From NCBI GenBank assembly GCA_017860295.1, contig JAFNAS010000002.1, positions 186,001-250,000 of the forward strand: a DNA stretch of 64,000 nt. The letters are read 5' to 3'. Below are positions 34,735 to 41,944 of this stretch, one piece after another. The notes beneath the pieces were generated by a model that was not told the DNA's origin, searched no databases, and saw only the letters and a list, made by a program, of their open reading frames with translations. How positions within the stretch are numbered: position 1 is the first letter of the stretch; each line of letters opens with the position of its first letter. The DNA is from Bacteroidota bacterium. Lineage in GTDB: Bacteria; Bacteroidota; Bacteroidia; Bacteroidales; Paludibacteraceae. A program made the translations under genes and the position numbers.

Positions 34735-34899
34735 ACTGGCTGAATGAAAGGCATATCCTTTTTTTCCTTTTTCCTTTCTCTTTTTCGGGGGAAAAATAAT
34801 CGTTGTTTAAAAGTGATTGCACAAAAAAACCTCCCCCGAAAATGAGGAAGGCTTTGTGCTACTGCAAAAGGTAACCACACCGAAAATACAGTAGTTTTC

Positions 34900-35091
34900 T
34901 TAATTCTTTTTACGCCGGATAAGGTACTTCAAGACCAACGAAACCGTGAAACTGACAATAGCCCCAACAACGGCAAGGATAATCGTCTTCAGGAGGTCTT
35001 GCACAAAGACATTGCTGAAAACAGACAGAAACATTCCCCCGAATGTTCCGGCATATACATTGCCGTTGGTGGTTGTGTCAAGGAGTCTCAT
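34900..35091 (-). CDS. Small holin-like membrane protein
   Basis: 63 residues with one or two hydrophobic segments (FGGMFLSVFSNVFV; TIILAVVGAIVSFTVSLVLKYL) and a basic tail LIRRKKN. The size, the hydrophobic run and the charged end are holin-like, and the element carries a lysozyme lacking a signal peptide. It overlaps the next upstream gene by 14 bases on the same strand (35078-35091), so the two are translated together. I cannot confirm a holin function from sequence alone. Confidence 0.55.
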   Translation of the reverse strand: MRLLDTTTNGNVYAGTFGGMFLSVFSNVFVQDLLKTIILAVVGAIVSFTVSLVLKYLIRRKKN

Positions 35092-35341
35092 CGTCGGTTG
35101 CTTTTGATTCAGTGGTGGCCACAGCTGTTTGGCTTACGGCGGTCATTACGCCACCGGCCAAAGTAACATAACCGGCAATCGTTACCAGCGCAGCCGGAAC
35201 TGCCACCGGTGCAGCCAATACGGCACCACCAAGGGCAGCCAACGCCAAACCGATAGTCCGTAAAGTTTTGAAGAATTTGGGAGTGGGAGCTTTTACACGC
35301 TCCACAACCGTCATTTGATTCGGATCTGTTTTTGTTTCCAT
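35078..35341 (-). CDS. Small hydrophobic protein, partner of the holin-like gene
   Basis: 87 residues. A polar start (METKTDPNQMTVVERVKAPTPK) is followed by two hydrophobic Ala/Val/Gly-rich helices (IGLALAALGGAVLAAPVAVPAALV and TIAGYVTLAGGVMTAVSQTA, in parts) and an acidic tail ATDDETP. It is probably an inner-membrane protein. It overlaps the 63-residue gene and lies 18 bases after the 274-residue gene, making a three-gene minus-strand unit. Function unknown. Confidence 0.6.
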   Translation of the reverse strand: METKTDPNQMTVVERVKAPTPKFFKTLRTIGLALAALGGAVLAAPVAVPAALVTIAGYVTLAGGVMTAVSQTAVATTESKATDDETP

Positions 35342-35359
35342 TTTTCAAACAATTATCGG

Positions 35360-36109
35360 TTACACAACTTCTACAATAGCCAACACGTTAAATGCGTTGT
35401 TCTTTAGGGAGTAATCGGCATTGTTCACCGATTGTACAAAATCAATTGACAACAGAAAGAAATGAATGCCGTCAACGGCGGGAGCATCTGCCGGTTTCAA
35501 TGATACGGCTTGCACGGCAGCATTCACGGCAATGCGCAAGGAATCCGAAACCGTAATTTCCGATTCTCCTGTGTCAAAATTCACGCTGGCGAATCCGCTT
35601 TTGAAAACAATATGGGTTGCACCTTCCGGCAAACTCATATCGTTCGGCGGAGCTAAAGCCGCAATACTGATTTCGCCCGTTGCGGTATCCACCTGGTAAG
35701 GTTTGTACAAAACCGCTCCGAGGATTGCCCCCGCATTGAAGTTGAACCCCTTCAAAAGCAATTTGGCTTCCGCCTTTTGTATGCCTTCGGCAACGCTACG
35801 TTCGCCACGGGCATTGGCTTCGTCCAGATTCTTAATTTGAGCCATAATTTGCGTTAAACGTGCAGTAACACGCCCGTCCGATGAATCTTTACCCAACACC
35901 CGCACCGCATCACGCAACAGTTTGCCGGCAGAAGCCGAATTTCCAAATTCCGCCCCGTTTTCACGGGTTCGGGCAAAACTTGCATCGTTCGCAATCCGGG
36001 AAGCGTCAACGCCTCCTTTTTCGCGTGCAAGGTAACCGTCCTGGGACTTGTAGAAAGTGATTCCGCCAATGGTTCCTTGCAATTTCAAAATACTTTTTTG
36101 TTGTGCCAT
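35360..36109 (-). CDS. Conserved protein of Bacteroidetes mobile elements, unknown function
   Basis: About 249 residues from the ATG at 36109 (MAQQKSILKLQGTIGGITFYKSQDGYLAREKGG); the longer frame from 36184 adds 25 residues that look non-coding. The start resembles proteins seen on Bacteroidetes elements, as far as I recall, always with small membrane proteins downstream. It has no signal peptide. The N-terminal phrase GTIGGITFYKSQDGYLAREKGG is followed by a helical part (FARTRENGAEFGNSASAGKLLRDAV) and a beta-rich C-terminus. It might be a structural or capsid-like protein of an unusual phage-type cassette, but I have no direct evidence. Confidence 0.6.
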   Translation of the reverse strand: MAQQKSILKLQGTIGGITFYKSQDGYLAREKGGVDASRIANDASFARTRENGAEFGNSASAGKLLRDAVRVLGKDSSDGRVTARLTQIMAQIKNLDEANARGERSVAEGIQKAEAKLLLKGFNFNAGAILGAVLYKPYQVDTATGEISIAALAPPNDMSLPEGATHIVFKSGFASVNFDTGESEITVSDSLRIAVNAAVQAVSLKPADAPAVDGIHFFLLSIDFVQSVNNADYSLKNNAFNVLAIVEVV

Positions 36110-36265
36110 AATTCTTAATTTTAGAATGTTCGCAACAAAAATAAAGCGTGCAATAGCAATTTGGGACACAGCCACTTCCGGCAACTGTCATTCCTGCCGT
36201 TTTTGCCCGAAAGGGTATTATTTATCTAAGAAAAAAGTGTAAATTTGCCCTGCAAAAGAGCATTT

Positions 36266-36463
36266 ATGGAAGCGAAACGCATTTGTATATACCCGAAGGA
36301 TGTACAGCGCATAACCGGCAAAAGCGAACGTTACGGCAGAACACTACTGGCTCAGATTAAAGGATATTATCAGAAGCAGGAACACCAGTTTGTAAGTGTT
36401 GAGGAGTTTTGCCAATATACCGGGCTGAAAGCCGAACAAGTATATCCTCTCATTGTCGGATAG
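36266..36463 (+). CDS. Small DNA-binding-like protein of mobile elements
   Basis: 65 residues from the ATG at 36266 (MEAKRICIYPKDVQRITGKSERYGRTLLAQIKGYY); the upstream ATG at 36245 adds seven residues that do not fit. It has an N-terminal helix-turn-helix-like arrangement and ends HQFVSVEEFCQYTGLKAEQVYPLIVG. Short proteins of this pattern are frequent on Bacteroidales elements. It is divergent to the 35360-36109 gene, with about 156 bases between starts, so it might regulate that cassette. The role is inferred. Confidence 0.65.
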   Translation: MEAKRICIYPKDVQRITGKSERYGRTLLAQIKGYYQKQEHQFVSVEEFCQYTGLKAEQVYPLIVG

Positions 36464-36567
36464 CAAACAGAAAAGCCACACTAGAAGTTAGTTATCTTCT
36501 TATATAACATATCCCAACTACACCAAAAAATAGTACGCAATCCACTTTTTATCAATATCAGAGACCA

Positions 36568-39500
36568 ATGGATATTCAACTTTTCAAATCACTTTTCAAA
36601 GGTAGAGATGATGTGTTTGCCATACGTTGGGAAAATGGCAAGAAAAGTGGATATATGCCGGCTTATAGTTACGATCCTTATTTATATCGTGCACATAAAA
36701 TGAGGGGTGGTACATTTCAAAACTATCCGGACAAAACATATTTGCCTTTGTCTGATAAAGAAATTGAAAAACATTTGAGGGGCGAACAATTAATCGGAAT
36801 ATACCCATTACTACCTGATAATACATCTTGGTTTGTTGCGGCTGATTTTGATGATGATAATTGGTTAGAGGAATGTAAAACATTTTTGAAAGTTTGTCGT
36901 GAGAACGAAGTACCGGCTTATTTAGAACGTTCTCGTTCAGGGCAAGGTGGGCATATTTGGATATTCTTTGAACAAGTATATCCTGCCATTCAAAGCCGAA
37001 AAATTATTCTTTCATTATTAGAAAAGTCCGGCGTATTTTCAGTGTTCGACAAGAGTTCAAGTTTCGACAGATTATTCCCCAATCAGGATTTTCTTTCGAA
37101 AAAAGGATTGGGTAATCTCATCGCATTACCGTTGTACAAAAAGACGGTTGAACAAGGGAATAGCTGCTTTCTTGATATAGATACTTTTCAGCCTGTTCAG
37201 AATCAATTTGAGTTTCTTAAAAACATCAACCGAATCACAACTGCTAAACTTGATGAACTTTATCAATCAACCTCTTCTTCAACCAATTTTGATTTAAATA
37301 ATCAAATCACGGCAAATGCAAAACTACCAGCAACATTTGGTAATAAGCTTACAATAACATTGAACAATGTGGTCAGGATCAACAGAAATGGCTTGCCTAC
37401 ATCATTGATAAGTTTTTTAAAAGAAGAACTGAATTTCGCAAATACAGAATACTTTATCAAGGCAAAAGCTGGAAAGAACACTTTTGAAACAGAACGTTAT
37501 TTTAAATTTGTAGAGGAAACGGAAAACGAGGTTGTTGTTCCACGTGGGTTTGTAGGAAAACTGATACGATTTTGTCATGGCCAAAACATTGAATACGTTT
37601 TCAAGGACATAAGAAAGAAACTCAATCCGGTTGAATATCTTCTTAATGCTCAACTTAGAGAACACCAACAAGCTGCTATCGAATCTGTTGCTAAAAAAGA
37701 TTTTGGTGTAATAGTAGCCCCTCCTGGTTCAGGCAAAACGATAGTTGGACTAAAAATTATCTCTGACAGAAAACAACCGGCTTTAATTATTGTCCATAGA
37801 AAACAATTGGTAGAGCAATGGATAGAACGTATTGAAACATTTTTGGGTATTCCAAAACATGAAATTGGAAGAATTGGGCAAGGTAAAAATAAAGCAGGCA
37901 AAAAGATTACCATTGCGACTATACAAAGTTTGTCTAAAGAACTAATCAATTCTGAATCTGAGCTTCTTTCGAACGTATTTGGAACTATTATCGTAGATGA
38001 ATGTCATCATGTCCCGGCCAAGACCTATAGAGATACTATCGGCAAACTGTCGACCTATTATTTGTATGGTTTGACTGCTACGCCTTTCAGAAAATATAAT
38101 GATGGAAAGATTATATTTTCTCATTTGGGTGAGGTTATTGTCGAAATCAAACCAACCGAAATTTCAACGTACAAACAAGCTAAAATTATCATCCGAAATA
38201 CTGAACTCGATGTTCCTTTTAATTCAAAGACAGATCAATTTGAAACTTTATCAAAAATACTAATTCATGATTCTGCGCGAAATAAACTCGTTTTGGCAGA
38301 TGTCGTTTCTGAGCTGAAACAAGGAAAGAGAGTAGTCGTAATTACAGAAAGAAAAGAACATATTGATACTTTAACCCAATATCTGAAACAATCTTTTGAG
38401 ACCGTTACTCTTTGTGGAGATGATTCGGAAAACAGCCGGAATTTCAAATGGAAGGTACTGAAAGATGGCAATTATCAAGTACTGATTACTACTGGACAGT
38501 ATTTTGGAGAAGGTTCTGATTTACAAAATGTAAACTCTCTTTTTCTTGTATATCCATTTGCTTTTGAAGGTAAACTTGTCCAGTACATAGGTAGGGTTCA
38601 ACGTTCAGAGATTACTCCTACAATCTATGATTATAGAGATGTCAAAATCGACTATCTCAATAAACTATTTCTGAAAAGGAATACCTATTACCGGAAAATA
38701 GAAAAACAAACTTCTTTGTTTGACGACCCAACAGAAGAAATGACAACTCTTCAAGACTACCACAAAATTGAGATTAAAATAAAGGTTTCCATTGATGATC
38801 TCGATTTTCGATATGGTAGTGTTGTTTTTAAATATTCAATTCCAGAAATAGCAAAACCAGTAGAGTTTGAAATTGAAAACCTGCAAATCAGACCGGAATT
38901 TGAAGTGCTAAAACCATACTTTGCAAAAGTGTTGAACACAAAGTTTATTTCATGTGATATTTATGCCGAATTTGAAAATACAGAATTAGTTTCACAATTA
39001 GCCACTTCTATCGACTTACAAAAAATCAATCAGGAGGTAATTGAGGGAGTGAAATTCAAATTTATATCAAATTCTTTTCTTGGTACAAAATCACGAAAAG
39101 ATAATACTCTGAAAACTATTGATGAGTTGCTTGAACGAAAAGGCAATGAACCTACTCTTTATAATGACGGGCAAGCCTTGTTGGGCGATTTGTTGAATCT
39201 TAAAACCTTTCGACATTCAAAGCAATTAAGATATTTAGCTGATAAACATGAAAGATCAATTCTCAAAATCAGATTTGTTCTTACTCCTTTTTCGTTTGTA
39301 TTTTTACTTGCCGGCGAGAATCAGTTTCATCTTGTTCTGGAAACTCTTGATACTGAAGAAGCAACTTATTTATGGCACATAGAAAAGGATAAGACACAAC
39401 TTAAATCCCAATTAAAAGCAATAGACGAACAACTCTCAATTATTCGAAACAAAGGAAGACAAACATTCCTCGAAACAAAGCCGGAAAATTTCAGTCGGAT

Positions 39501-39573
39501 TCTGCATGATTATTCTGATACAAAAAAAGGATTTGTTGTTTGGAAAGATTTATTAGAAGAACAAATAAACTAA
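36568..39573 (+). CDS. Primase-helicase fusion (AEP primase plus superfamily 2 helicase), TOTE-like
   Basis: 1001 residues. The N-terminal archaeo-eukaryotic-type primase domain shows the DxD motif in WFVAADFDDDNW (about residues 89-100) and the SxH-type motif in RSRSGQGGHIWIFFE (about 121-135). A later NQDFLSKKGLGNLIALPLYK contributes the third acidic position. The helicase has Walker A VIVAPPGSGKTIVGL at about 383-397, the DECHH box (IIVDECHHVPAKTY, about 474), motif III-like GLTATPF, and a C-terminal RecA lobe with YIGRVQRSE. This AEP-plus-helicase layout is that of TOTE-type conflict systems as I recall. It may be a one-gene defence factor. No partner gene is adjacent. Confidence 0.82.
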   Translation: MDIQLFKSLFKGRDDVFAIRWENGKKSGYMPAYSYDPYLYRAHKMRGGTFQNYPDKTYLPLSDKEIEKHLRGEQLIGIYPLLPDNTSWFVAADFDDDNWLEECKTFLKVCRENEVPAYLERSRSGQGGHIWIFFEQVYPAIQSRKIILSLLEKSGVFSVFDKSSSFDRLFPNQDFLSKKGLGNLIALPLYKKTVEQGNSCFLDIDTFQPVQNQFEFLKNINRITTAKLDELYQSTSSSTNFDLNNQITANAKLPATFGNKLTITLNNVVRINRNGLPTSLISFLKEELNFANTEYFIKAKAGKNTFETERYFKFVEETENEVVVPRGFVGKLIRFCHGQNIEYVFKDIRKKLNPVEYLLNAQLREHQQAAIESVAKKDFGVIVAPPGSGKTIVGLKIISDRKQPALIIVHRKQLVEQWIERIETFLGIPKHEIGRIGQGKNKAGKKITIATIQSLSKELINSESELLSNVFGTIIVDECHHVPAKTYRDTIGKLSTYYLYGLTATPFRKYNDGKIIFSHLGEVIVEIKPTEISTYKQAKIIIRNTELDVPFNSKTDQFETLSKILIHDSARNKLVLADVVSELKQGKRVVVITERKEHIDTLTQYLKQSFETVTLCGDDSENSRNFKWKVLKDGNYQVLITTGQYFGEGSDLQNVNSLFLVYPFAFEGKLVQYIGRVQRSEITPTIYDYRDVKIDYLNKLFLKRNTYYRKIEKQTSLFDDPTEEMTTLQDYHKIEIKIKVSIDDLDFRYGSVVFKYSIPEIAKPVEFEIENLQIRPEFEVLKPYFAKVLNTKFISCDIYAEFENTELVSQLATSIDLQKINQEVIEGVKFKFISNSFLGTKSRKDNTLKTIDELLERKGNEPTLYNDGQALLGDLLNLKTFRHSKQLRYLADKHERSILKIRFVLTPFSFVFLLAGENQFHLVLETLDTEEATYLWHIEKDKTQLKSQLKAIDEQLSIIRNKGRQTFLETKPENFSRILHDYSDTKKGFVVWKDLLEEQIN

Positions 39574-39645
39574 ATTTGTTTGCAGTTTTCCTCTCTCTTT
39601 TCCATGTTTTAATGCTTTGTCAGTTTGCAATATAAATGAAAAATG

Positions 39646-40902
39646 TTATGTCCGAAAAGCATTAGCCTTTCTTTCAATTTCTGAAGGTGATATTTTATAT
39701 TTTGCTGCAACTTTCCGCCATTGGAAAACCGCTTTAGTAACTTCCTCTTTTATTTCTTCAGCTCGTTTTTCAGAAAGAAGATAATAAGGAGCGGTATTCA
39801 TAACCAAATCAATATCCAAAGAGTTATCCGTTTCATCAATATTCAGTTTAAGAGCTGTTCCGGTTTCGTTCGGATTAATGTCAAATGCCGGAGACAGATT
39901 CCAACCGGCTTCGGTATATAGAAAGCCATGATTGCGCAAATGGTCATCCGTATTGGAAACGCGAACAGAAAACAGAACCCGTCGAAAAAGTTCTTCCAGA
40001 TTGCCGGTAACATTCGCACATTCCGACTTTATAAAGCCGACTAAATCCAAATAACTGACACCACTTTCCGCATCATCTCCGTCTGTTCGCTGTAATAATG
40101 TCATAGCCGAAGCATAATGAATTCGTTTATTATCCGCTGTCCGGTCAAAACGTTGTGATAAGTAGGTGTGATAGGAAGACGCCAGCTTTTTCACAAAGGC
40201 ATTTGGAACCGTAATTTTAGCCTGAATAGCCAATTCATGTACAACCATCTCCCATAAACCTGTATCCGAATCATCCTTTTTACTTGGAAATTTCGCAATC
40301 CATTGATTTCCGCGTGTATCAACGACATCTGCTTTTGGGCGAGCTCCTCCCAGCGATGAGCCTGGAGCAATCAGTTGATTCATCCATTTAAGGGAAGCTT
40401 CATCTAATTCATCGGCATTTTTTTCATATTGTGCCACTGCATATTCAAGATCTCTTAACGAAGTCCAGGGTGGAGCAGCTAATCGTTGGTCATTACTCAT
40501 AAATTCACCCTGTTCGGTTTCTTTGAAACGCAATCCACCCATACGGTGGCTATCATGTACTCCCAATAGGAAATCAATTTCGAATAAAGTGCGGGGTTCG
40601 GTTTTCTCAATTTTTGACAAGAGGACTTCCCTGCGCTTCATCAATAGCTGCCCCCATCGGTCAGGTGATGAATCTTTGAAAATACCGAAATTATTATTTG
40701 GAGTGGCATAATGTAGTCCGGAGAAAAGAGGCAGCTCAGGATCAATAGAGATACCGGTTTTTATCCACTCGTTGGCATATTCAAAAGAATACACAGCTTT
40801 ACCCCGAAGAGAAGTAAAATACAACTTTCCTATCAATTCAGGCGTACCGAGCATATACCAATCCGCATACACCAATATTTCTTTTTCTTTATTCTGCTTC
40901 AT
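39646..40902 (-). CDS. hipA: HipA-type serine/threonine kinase toxin
   Basis: 418 residues. N-terminal HipA phrases: LYFTSLRGKAVYSFEYANEW and SIDPELPLFSGLHY. Kinase part: the ATP-binding lysine region GNQWIAKFPSKKDD, catalytic loop RVSNTDDHLRNHGF with the Asp/Asn pair, and the DFG-equivalent SPAFDINPNE. SLGGARPKADV is the glycine-rich phosphorylated loop. It is the toxin of a type II system that phosphorylates a translation factor or tRNA synthetase to induce dormancy. The gene order is antitoxin then toxin with a six-base gap. It sits just inside the right end of the element, where it would stabilise the island. Confidence 0.92.
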   Translation of the reverse strand: MKQNKEKEILVYADWYMLGTPELIGKLYFTSLRGKAVYSFEYANEWIKTGISIDPELPLFSGLHYATPNNNFGIFKDSSPDRWGQLLMKRREVLLSKIEKTEPRTLFEIDFLLGVHDSHRMGGLRFKETEQGEFMSNDQRLAAPPWTSLRDLEYAVAQYEKNADELDEASLKWMNQLIAPGSSLGGARPKADVVDTRGNQWIAKFPSKKDDSDTGLWEMVVHELAIQAKITVPNAFVKKLASSYHTYLSQRFDRTADNKRIHYASAMTLLQRTDGDDAESGVSYLDLVGFIKSECANVTGNLEELFRRVLFSVRVSNTDDHLRNHGFLYTEAGWNLSPAFDINPNETGTALKLNIDETDNSLDIDLVMNTAPYYLLSEKRAEEIKEEVTKAVFQWRKVAAKYKISPSEIERKANAFRT

Positions 40903-40908
40903 AACAAA

Positions 40909-41286
40909 TTATTCAAATTCCGGTTTTTCAGAATCACCTTTGTCTATAACATGATCAATAGCCGATAGTGTCTTTTTCTTTTTCGGGGCTCTCTTTTTCA
41001 CGATCAATCCGGCATCCTGAATTTGTCTGCCTACAGGATCTTTATCTGCTATCAATAGTAAATCATCTTCAAGGCGTAAAACAGATAACACCTGCAAATA
41101 ACTTCCCAACGAAACGGATGGAGAGCCATCCTCAATATTGTTTAACGTAGATGTGGCAATACCGGCACGTTCAGCCATGGAGTGCATTGATAATTTCCGG
41201 CGCAAGCGGGCTAACTTAATATTCTCTCCCAGCGTGGCAAGCACATTCTTCTGCTTCTGAGTGTAATTTGTTCCTTTTGATTTCAT
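40909..41286 (-). CDS. hipB: HipB-type antitoxin (XRE HTH)
   Basis: 125 residues. HTH region: LGENIKLARLRRKLSMHSMAERAGIATSTLNNIEDGSPSVSLGSYLQVLSVL (parts). The C-terminal tail is Lys-rich (KKRAPKKKKTLSAIDHVIDKGDSEKPEFE in parts), typical of the flexible tail that is degraded by protease. It is located upstream of hipA in the same operon. It binds the operator and represses the operon with HipA as corepressor. A TATCAC/GTGATA palindrome is present 39 bases upstream. Confidence 0.9.
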   Translation of the reverse strand: MKSKGTNYTQKQKNVLATLGENIKLARLRRKLSMHSMAERAGIATSTLNNIEDGSPSVSLGSYLQVLSVLRLEDDLLLIADKDPVGRQIQDAGLIVKKRAPKKKKTLSAIDHVIDKGDSEKPEFE

Positions 41287-41324
41287 CTGCTCATAATTTT
41301 TTGGAAGCGATCACATGGAATTCG

Positions 41325-41341
41325 TATCACTTTCAGTGATA
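41325..41341. promoter_or_regulatory. Candidate HipB operator
   Basis: TATCAC (41325-41330), spacer TTTCA, GTGATA (41336-41341), a perfect 6-bp inverted repeat. It lies between the hipB start (41286) and a minus-strand -7 box (CAAAAGTA on the plus strand, 41371-41378). The known E. coli HipB site has the form TATCC-N8-GGATA; this one is TATC-N9-GATA, a related layout. Confidence 0.6.
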
Positions 41342-41520
41342 TTCGTTTTATAACAACCGATATTTCAGTACAAAAGTAGGTATTTATATTGAAATTCCAC
41401 ACATTATAATGAATTTATTTTACAGACTACACCAAAAAACAGTATTCCTGACATTGGATATCCGGAATAAATTCCGTATCTTTGAAGTATAAAGATTCCA
41501 CATTTTTAGCCGTTTTTTCG

Positions 41521-41541
41521 AGGTGGACAACTCGGTGGACA
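41521..41541. repeat. Tandem GGTGGACAA motif at the right element end
   Basis: GGTGGACAA occurs twice (41522-41530 and 41534-41542) with a 12-bp period; the second is part of CTCGGTGGAC, shared with the left-end motif TTCGGTGGA at 15371. Likely integrase arm sites; 60-75 bases from attR. Confidence 0.45.
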
Positions 41542-41598
41542 AGCCGATTTTACAGATATAACTTATTGAAATTCAAAATATAGTTGCGGAGGTACAAG

Positions 41599-41616
41599 TC
41601 CCTCTCTCTCCGCCAA
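41599..41616 (+). repeat. attR: partial copy of the tRNA-Ser 3' end
   Basis: TCCCTCTCTCTCCGCCAA matches the tRNA end at 15245-15262 at 17 of 18 positions. The bases before it (TTGCGGAGGTACAAG) look like a T-arm from a different tRNA-Ser allele, suggesting the element carried the site from a former host. It is not a functional tRNA: the acceptor 5' half and anticodon arm are missing. Confidence 0.82.
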
Positions 41617-41944
41617 CTAACGAAAATATCTAGCAGTAAAAAAAGTAGAAAGCCCTACAAATCATTGAATTTGTAGGGCTTTCCTATTATTGTACATTTT
41701 TCCGTAAAGGACAAAATAGATTCAATATCTATCAATCTGTAGGTGCTGAATGCAATGGACTTGAAAATTAGAATGACAACTCGACACTCACAGCTTAAAT
41801 CCACTCAAATGATTCTTATACTACAGCTCGAATAAGTTACCATCAAGATCGTAGAAATCACCCTATCGTATATTGCCAAGTTGCAATATGATAGGTGCAG
41901 ATCTAAAAAATACTGTCTCTGGTCTATCTTGAGACAGCCTCAAT
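41617..41944. other. Right flank of the element with two hairpins and a degraded copy of left-end sequence
   Basis: Contains the perfect 15-bp hairpin GAAAGCCCTACAAAT/ATTTGTAGGGCTTTC (41648-41683), probably the original or an ancestral tRNA terminator. A segment at 41723-41768 is related to the left-end sequence at 15343-15388. A second hairpin is at 41859-41896. The operon terminator for the metalloproteases follows at 41905-41937. No gene was seen. Confidence 0.6.
41905..41937 (-). terminator. Terminator of the SusCD-metalloprotease operon
   Basis: On the minus strand, stem CTGTCTC/GAGACAG (41913-41919 and 41931-41937 on plus) followed by TA and a run of six T. It begins eight bases past the stop of the last metalloprotease gene. 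Confidence 0.8.

Larger units (their letters stand above)
33484..34899. other. GC- and pyrimidine-rich gene-free stretch
   Basis: About 1.4 kb without a gene I can support, standing between AT-rich genes. From about 33640 to 34520 it is clearly richer in G+C than the neighbours, with long C/T-rich runs on the plus strand, so frames are open by composition (translations rich in Ser, Pro, Arg and Cys). A pair of related segments of about 65-70 bases (33793-33860 and 34670-34734) lies in it. A 7-bp inverted repeat TATCTTG/CAAGATA at 33491-33524 follows the defence operon and may act as a weak terminator. Confidence 0.55.
15263..41616 (+). mobile_element. Integrated genomic island of about 26.4 kb in tRNA-Ser
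   Basis: Bounded by direct repeats of the tRNA-Ser 3' end and carrying its own tyrosine recombinase at the left end. Genes in order are: integrase, HxlR regulator, UvrA-like ABC protein, RteC, lysozyme, excisionase-like HTH, regulator/replication-like protein, DnaC-like ATPase, seven-gene candidate defence operon, small membrane cassette, primase-helicase and HipBA. I found no relaxase, coupling protein or Tra genes, so it is either mobilised by other means or has lost its transfer genes. Candidate integrase arm sites (TCGGTGGA) lie at both ends: 15372-15379 with inverted partner at 15402-15409, and 41532-41539. The defence part is visibly more AT-rich than the flanking chromosome. Confidence 0.85.

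Noticed and set aside
34632-34880. 82-codon frame on the minus strand across the duplicated segment
   Set aside because: The related copy at 33793-33860 conserves DNA but not this frame, so coding is unlikely. The related 68-codon frame at 33663-33869 was rejected for the same reason.
41581-41616. Second tRNA-Ser gene
   Set aside because: Only the T-arm and the 3' acceptor strand are present; there is no anticodon arm or 5' acceptor strand. It is an attachment site copy.
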